Assembly (NCBI RefSeq): GCF_018130245.1
Contig: NZ_JAFCKP010000009.1
Location: forward strand, 124,001-188,000
Direction of reading: 5' to 3'
Length of the DNA: 64,000 nt
Origin: Bradyrhizobium sp. SZCCT0231
Lineage (GTDB): Bacteria > Pseudomonadota > Alphaproteobacteria > Rhizobiales > Xanthobacteraceae
This document shows positions 59,711 through 64,000 of this stretch, one piece after another. The position numbers and the translations under genes were made by a program. Position 1 is the first letter of the stretch; every line of letters starts with the position of its first letter. The notes beneath the pieces were generated by a model. It saw only the letters and a program-made list of their open reading frames with translations. It was not told the origin of the DNA and did no database searches.

Positions 59711-60934
59711 TTACCGCTCGTCCGCGATCACCTTGCCGTCGTTCGGCAGCGCGCCGGGGCCGACCAGCTCGACCGTGCCGCCGAGTTTCGTCACGGCGCG
59801 CAGAGTGCCGGCGATCTCTTCGCGTAGCGCTTCGCTCGCGGCTGTCGTTTCCGCCTTCAACGTCATTGCGTCGGTTTCGCCTTGGCGCGTCACGACGAGG
59901 CGTAGTCTTCCGAGCGCAGAATGGCGCTTGCCGATCTCGGCGACCTGCTCGGGCCGGACGAACATGCCCTTGATCTTGGTGGTCTGGTCGGCGCGGCCCA
60001 TCCAACCCTTGATGCGCATATTGGTGCGCCCGCATGGACTCGTGCCGGGCAAGGCTGCGGTGAGGTCGCCGAGCGCGAGCCGGATCCAGGGATGGTGCGG
60101 GTCGAGCGAAGTCACGACGATCTCGCCGACGTCGCCCGGCGCTACCGGATCCCCGGTGCCGGGCTTGACGATCTCCAGGATCAGGTCCTCGTTCACGACC
60201 ATGCCTTCGCGCGCCTCGGTCTCGAACGCGATGAGGCCGAGATCGGCGGTGCCGAAGGCCTGGTAGGCGTCGATGCCGCGGGCCTTGATCTCGGCCTGGA
60301 GCGAGGGCGGGAACGCGGCGCCCGAAACCAGCCCGCGCTTGATCGAGGAGATGTCACGGCCGGCGCTTGCCGCGGCATCGAGCAGGATCTTCAGGAAGTC
60401 CGGCGTGCCGCTATAGCCGACTGGCCGGTAGGCCTCGATCAGCTCGAATTGCTGTTCTGTATTGCCGGGGCCGGCCGGGATCACCGCGCAGCCGAGCGCG
60501 CGCGCCGACGCATCGAAGATGAAACCTCCGGGGGTGAGATGGTAGCTGAAGGTATTGAGGACGATGTCGTCGGGACGGAACCCGGCTGCGAAAAGCGCCC
60601 TTGCGCCGCGCCAGGGATCAGCCTGCCGCCCTTCCGGCTCGAAGATCGGGCCGGGGGAGGTGAAGAGGCGGGCGAACGAGCCAGGCGCCCCCGCCACGAA
60701 CCCTCCGAAGGGCGCCGAGGCCTTGTGCAGGGCGGGCAGTTCCGATTTGCGCAACACCGGCAGGCCCGCCAGAGCCGCCCTGGAGGTCACGGCGGCGGGA
60801 TCAACCCCTTTGAGCCGCTCGGCATAGGCAGGGGCGGCCATGGCGGCTCGCAGCACCTCCGGGAGGCGGGCGAACAGGTCGGCCTCGCGCGCGGCCTGCT
60901 CACGCGTCTCGCGGGCGTCGAAATGGGCGGTCAT
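59711..60934 (-). CDS. PaaK-like adenylate-forming enzyme
   Basis: This 407-residue protein resembles phenylacetate-CoA ligase-type adenylating enzymes: GLPVLRKSELPALHKASAPFGGF, YSGTPDFLKILLDAA, AFGTADLGLIAFE, GDVGEIVVTSLDPHHPWIRLALGDLT and the hinge RADQTTKIKGMFVRPEQV. The usual Ser/Thr-Gly P-loop (TSGTTG) reads FTSPGPIFEPEG, so ATP binding may be altered. It should activate a carboxylic acid as an acyl-AMP and perhaps an acyl-CoA. The substrate is unknown. It could belong to the catabolic genes rather than the glycan region. Confidence 0.82.
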   Translation of the reverse strand: MTAHFDARETREQAAREADLFARLPEVLRAAMAAPAYAERLKGVDPAAVTSRAALAGLPVLRKSELPALHKASAPFGGFVAGAPGSFARLFTSPGPIFEPEGRQADPWRGARALFAAGFRPDDIVLNTFSYHLTPGGFIFDASARALGCAVIPAGPGNTEQQFELIEAYRPVGYSGTPDFLKILLDAAASAGRDISSIKRGLVSGAAFPPSLQAEIKARGIDAYQAFGTADLGLIAFETEAREGMVVNEDLILEIVKPGTGDPVAPGDVGEIVVTSLDPHHPWIRLALGDLTAALPGTSPCGRTNMRIKGWMGRADQTTKIKGMFVRPEQVAEIGKRHSALGRLRLVVTRQGETDAMTLKAETTAASEALREEIAGTLRAVTKLGGTVELVGPGALPNDGKVIADER

Positions 60935-61020
60935 GGCTGTACTTTCCGTGTTGGCATCCGTTGCGCGCCGCCACCGTCATGGCTATCAGACCGCCATTGG
61001 CTAGGCTTGAAGGGGACCCG

Positions 61021-62172
61021 ATGGCGGACGAAGGAATCATTGCGGCGGACGAGGCGTCGAGCGTCGTCGCGCGCCTGAAGCGCCGCATGATCGACGAGGC
61101 GCTGCCGCTGTGGTCGACGGTCGGCTGGGATCACGCCGCAGGCGGCTTCATCGACAGGCTGCACCGCGATGGCGCGGCGGATGCGGCCGCGCCCCGGCGC
61201 GTGTTTGTGCAGGCCCGCCAGATCTGGTGCTATGCCAAGGCCGCACAGATGGGTTGGTATCCCGAGGGGCGTGCCATCGCGCTGAAGGGGCTGGAGCATC
61301 TGCTGGCCAGAGCGAAGGCGCCCGACGGCCGGCCCGGCTACGTGCACCGGCTGACGCCGGACGGATCGGTGCTGGATGCCCGGCGCGATGCCTATGATCA
61401 TGCCTTCATCCTGTTTGCTCTCGCCAGCGTCTATGCGCTCGACCAGGATGCGCAGGTCCGCGCCGAGATCGACGCGCTGCTCGCCTTCCTCGACGGCCAT
61501 CTGCGCTCGCCGCATGGCGGCGTTCACGAAGGCCTTCCGGTTTCGCTGCCGCGCCGGCAGAATCCGCACATGCATCTGTTCGAGGCGATGATCGCGTGCT
61601 TCGAGGCGACCCACGATCTGTCGTTCCAGAACCGTGCCGGAGAATTCTTCGCACTGTTCCTGGCCAATCTCTACGACAAGCAGAAGGGCATCCTGACCGA
61701 GTATTTCGAGGAGGACTGGTCGAAGATCGAGCCGGTCAGTGTCGAGCCGGGCCACCAGGCGGAATGGGTCTGGCTGCTGAAGGGATTTGAGCGCATCACG
61801 GGTTGTCCGACAGGGCAGCGGCGCGCCGAGCTGCTGGCGACCGCGCTGCGCTACCGCGACGAGGCGACGGGCTGCCTGATCGACGAAGGGGACGACGTCG
61901 GCAACATCCGCCGCAGCACGCGCCGGCTGTGGCCGCAGACCGAGATCGCGAAGGCGTGGATCGCGCAAGCCGAGTCCGGCGAGGCGGGTGCGGCGGATGA
62001 GGCGCGCGCGGCACTGGTGCGGCTCGAACGGCATTATCTCAGCCATCCCGTGAAGGGCGGCTGGTACGACCAGTTCGATCGCGACGGCAAATCGCTGATC
62101 GACACCATTCCTGCCTCGTCGTTCTATCATGTTCTCTGCGCGGTCACGGAAGCGGAGCAGGTGCTGGGCTAG
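61021..62172 (+). CDS. AGE-family sugar epimerase/isomerase
   Basis: This 383-residue alpha6/alpha6-barrel protein belongs to the N-acylglucosamine 2-epimerase/mannose isomerase family. Landmarks are RVFVQARQIWCYAKAAQMGW, DAYDHAFILFALASVYAL, NPHMHLFEAMIACFEAT, EPGHQAEWVWLLKGFE and WPQTEIAKAWI, which carry the conserved Arg and His residues. Members interconvert mannose and fructose or glucose, or N-acyl-glucosamine and N-acyl-mannosamine. ATG 61021 follows GAAGGGGA; an in-frame GTG about 20 codons upstream is possible. Near two nonulosonate modules a hexosamine epimerase would be meaningful, but mannose isomerase is at least as likely. Confidence 0.85.
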   Translation: MADEGIIAADEASSVVARLKRRMIDEALPLWSTVGWDHAAGGFIDRLHRDGAADAAAPRRVFVQARQIWCYAKAAQMGWYPEGRAIALKGLEHLLARAKAPDGRPGYVHRLTPDGSVLDARRDAYDHAFILFALASVYALDQDAQVRAEIDALLAFLDGHLRSPHGGVHEGLPVSLPRRQNPHMHLFEAMIACFEATHDLSFQNRAGEFFALFLANLYDKQKGILTEYFEEDWSKIEPVSVEPGHQAEWVWLLKGFERITGCPTGQRRAELLATALRYRDEATGCLIDEGDDVGNIRRSTRRLWPQTEIAKAWIAQAESGEAGAADEARAALVRLERHYLSHPVKGGWYDQFDRDGKSLIDTIPASSFYHVLCAVTEAEQVLG

Positions 62173-62184
62173 GTTCTTTGTGGA

Positions 62185-63024
62185 TCACAGCCAGCGCTTG
62201 CGCCGCTTGAAGCTCTTGAGATTTTTGAAGCTCTTGCGCTGGTCGCCGGCGCCGCCGAGGTAGAATTCCTTGACGTCCTCGTTGTCGCGCAATTCGTCCG
62301 CGGTGCCGTCGAGCACGACCTTGCCCTGTTCCATGATATAGCCGTGGCTCGCCACCGACAGCGCGGCGCGCGCATTCTGCTCGACCAGCAAGATAGTGAC
62401 GCCGAGATCACGGTTGATCTTCTGGATGATGGAGAACACCTCCTTCACCAGCAGTGGCGACAGGCCCATCGACGGCTCGTCCATCAGGATCATCTTCGGG
62501 CGCGCCATCAGCGCGCGGCCGATCGCGAGCATCTGCTGCTCGCCGCCGGAGAGATAGCCGGCAAGGCCGGTGCGCTCCTTCAGGCGCGGGAAATAGTTGA
62601 AGACCATGTCGAGATCGGCATCGACCTCGCGGTCCCTACGGGTGAAGGCGCCGAGCTTGAGGTTCTCCAGCGACGTCATGTCGGCGACGATGCGCCGGCC
62701 CTCCATCACCTGGAAGATGCCGCGGCGGACGATCTTGTCGGGATCGATGCCGTTGATGCGCTCGCCCTCGAACAGGATCTCGCCGCGCGTCACCTCGCCG
62801 TCCTCGGTCTTGAGCAACCCGGAGATCGCCTTCAGCGTCGTCGACTTGCCGGCGCCGTTGGCCCCCAGCAGTGCCACGATCGCGCCCTTGGGCACGTCGA
62901 GGCTGAGGCCGCGCAGCACCAGGATGACGTCGTCATAGACGACCTCGATGTTGCGCACGCCGAGGAGGGGCGGTGCGGGGACGATGCTGGGAGAGGGACG
63001 AACGGATTCAGCGGTCTCTATCAT
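62185..63024 (-). CDS. livF: Branched-chain amino-acid-type ABC transporter ATPase (LivF)
   Basis: This 279-residue ATPase has Walker A LLGANGAGKSTTLKAISGLL (about 52-70), signature LSGGEQQMLAIGRAL, Walker B MILMDEPSMGLSPLLVKEVF and the LivF-type VEQNARAALSVASHGYIMEQGKVVLDG. A 23-residue polar N-terminal extension precedes the conserved start. The C-terminus is lengthened and basic (KSFKNLKSFKRRKRWL). It should drive uptake with LivG, LivH, LivM and the binding protein at 63186. The gap between them holds two hairpins. Liv permease genes would lie beyond the window. Confidence 0.9.
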   Translation of the reverse strand: MIETAESVRPSPSIVPAPPLLGVRNIEVVYDDVILVLRGLSLDVPKGAIVALLGANGAGKSTTLKAISGLLKTEDGEVTRGEILFEGERINGIDPDKIVRRGIFQVMEGRRIVADMTSLENLKLGAFTRRDREVDADLDMVFNYFPRLKERTGLAGYLSGGEQQMLAIGRALMARPKMILMDEPSMGLSPLLVKEVFSIIQKINRDLGVTILLVEQNARAALSVASHGYIMEQGKVVLDGTADELRDNEDVKEFYLGGAGDQRKSFKNLKSFKRRKRWL

Positions 63025-63043
63025 GCTTTGTTACTCCGCTGTC

Positions 63044-63066
63044 GTCGCCCGGCTTGACCGGGCGAC
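63044..63066. repeat. 9-bp perfect hairpin upstream of livF
   Basis: GTCGCCCGG and CCGGGCGAC pair around a CTTGA loop. It lies between the binding-protein gene stop and the livF start. It resembles bradyrhizobial intergenic palindromes and may be mRNA-stabilising or terminator-like. Confidence 0.6.
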
Positions 63067-63116
63067 CCAGTATTCCAGAGACGCCTGAGATTCACGGAGA
63101 AGCCGCGGCGTACTGG

Positions 63117-63156
63117 ATCCCCCGCTCCAGTGCGCAATGCGCACGAGGCGGGGGAT
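63117..63156. repeat. Interrupted stem-loop between the binding-protein gene and livF
   Basis: ATCCCCCGC pairs with GCGGGGGAT, and an inner GTGCGC/GCGCAC stem forms above it. It lies 29 bp after the stop of the binding-protein gene on the minus strand. There is no clear T-tract. It may limit read-through or protect the upstream transcript. Confidence 0.6.
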
Positions 63157-63185
63157 GACAGTTGTGTTGGGGGAAACGGCGTGGC

Positions 63186-64000
63186 TCACCACCCCAGCCA
63201 TTCCGGCTTGCGCGGCAGCTCGACCGTCTTGACCTTCTCGAGCTTGATCGTGCCCTTGGCCATGAGGTCGTTGAGGTCGCCGTCGGTCGCGCCCGACACC
63301 TTGGTGCGATAGAGATCGACCTTGAGCGTGCCGCGATGGTCCTTGCCGGTCCAGGTTGAGGGATTGCAGACGCCGTCCATGCCGGCCGGCACCCAGTCCT
63401 TCTTCTGGTAGAAGCCCTTGGCGACGTTCTCGCCGGTGGCGCCGCCGTTCTTGGCGGCCCAGTCGAGCGCTTCCCTGGTGTAGAGCGCGCTACAGACGCC
63501 GGCGATGTAGTGCACCGGGCGATAGGCCTTGCCGCTCGCATCCGACATCTTCGAGATTTCCATCACCGTCTTCATGCCCGGCGCGTTGCCGCCCCAGGTC
63601 ACCGCCGTGCGCAGGGGGAACACGACTCCGTCGGCCGCGTCGGCCGCTGTCTTGGCGGCATTCTCGTCCATGCCCCAGACATTGCCGAGGAACTGCACGT
63701 CCACGCCGGCGGCCTTGCAGGCCTTCAGCACTGAGATGTTGGAGGCAGCGGTGTTGCCGAGATAGGCGTAGTTGGCGCCGGAGCTCTTCAGGCTGAGGCA
63801 CTGCGCGGAGTAGTCGCCGGGCGTCAGCGCGAACACGATCGGCGGCAGCACTTCGAAGCCGAGCTCGTTGGCGATCGCCTCGCCGGCCGCCTTCGGCGCA
63901 TTCGGATAGGGATGATTGCCGCCCATATGGACGAATTTGGGCTTGCCGCTCTTGCCCTTGGCCTTCCAATCCTCGGCGGCCCAGGTCACCAATGCGCGCA
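63186..64000 (-). CDS. Branched-chain amino-acid-type ABC substrate-binding protein (C-terminal part, runs off the window)
   Basis: About 270 residues of a type 1 periplasmic-binding fold are visible: PPIVFALTPGDYSAQCLSLKSSGANYAYLGNTAASNISVLKACKAAGVDVQFLGNVWGMDENAAK, YIAGVCSALYTREALDWAAKNGG and the C-terminal FYQKKDWVPAGMDGVCNPSTWTGKDHRGT. This matches the LivJ/urea or amide-type binding proteins. The N-terminus and signal peptide lie beyond base 64000, and the frame stays open to the edge. It should feed the Liv system that includes livF downstream. The ligand is not predictable. Confidence 0.88.
   Translation of the reverse strand, partial: RALVTWAAEDWKAKGKSGKPKFVHMGGNHPYPNAPKAAGEAIANELGFEVLPPIVFALTPGDYSAQCLSLKSSGANYAYLGNTAASNISVLKACKAAGVDVQFLGNVWGMDENAAKTAADAADGVVFPLRTAVTWGGNAPGMKTVMEISKMSDASGKAYRPVHYIAGVCSALYTREALDWAAKNGGATGENVAKGFYQKKDWVPAGMDGVCNPSTWTGKDHRGTLKVDLYRTKVSGATDGDLNDLMAKGTIKLEKVKTVELPRKPEWLGW

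Overview
The window looks like chromosomal DNA of an alphaproteobacterium close to Bradyrhizobium. It has high GC and strong third-position GC bias. It carries FNR/FixK-type regulators with TTGA-N6-TCAA boxes, rich TRAP, TTT and Liv solute transport, and the short palindromic repeats common in that genus. The assignment rests on style and gene content, not on a database match. I see no rRNA, tRNA, CRISPR array, insertion sequence or prophage.

Layout. (1) 0-6 kb: envelope maintenance and oxygen response. A DUF883 protein is followed by an Mla-type lipid ABC transporter whose MCE protein is fused to a PqiC-like domain. Then come a small c-type cytochrome, an FNR-type regulator with a cysteine cluster, a 42-residue membrane protein behind a perfect FNR/FixK box, and a second Crp/Fnr regulator. 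(2) 6-14 kb: a catabolic block with a cyclase-family hydrolase divergent from a TRAP transporter, an SDR, a molybdopterin oxidoreductase and an enoyl-CoA hydratase. (3) 14-25 kb: a glycolate/glyoxylate-like block with a GlcG-like protein, a large FAD/Fe-S oxidase, a GntR regulator, two tandem serine-glyoxylate aminotransferase paralogues, an enoyl-CoA hydratase and a TctCBA transporter. (4) 25-31 kb: a beta-barrel gene broken by an in-frame amber codon, a CoA transferase, a small secreted protein and an RTX metalloprotease with three 369-bp tandem repeats.

(5) 30.8-59.4 kb is the most interesting part, a large surface-glycan region. It contains UDP-xylose synthase, a glycosyltransferase, two capsule-type proteins, a Wzx flippase, Wzz- and Wzy-like proteins and two separate nonulosonic-acid modules. 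Module A (37-46 kb) resembles a legionaminic-acid pathway: LegB, LegC, LegG, LegI, LegF, PtmE-like, PtmA-like and NeuD-like proteins. Module B (52-59.4 kb) is a tightly coupled seven-gene operon. It encodes a CBS-heptokinase-like fusion, a NeuB fused to a xylose-isomerase-like TIM barrel, a second CMP-sugar synthetase, three SDRs and a free TIM-barrel protein. A fused HddC-GmhB protein links the region to nucleotide-activated heptose chemistry. Module B does not match any nonulosonate pathway I can name.

(6) 59.7-64 kb: a PaaK-like adenylate-forming protein, an AGE-family sugar epimerase, a LivF ATPase and the C-terminal part of a branched-chain amino-acid-type binding protein that runs off the window.
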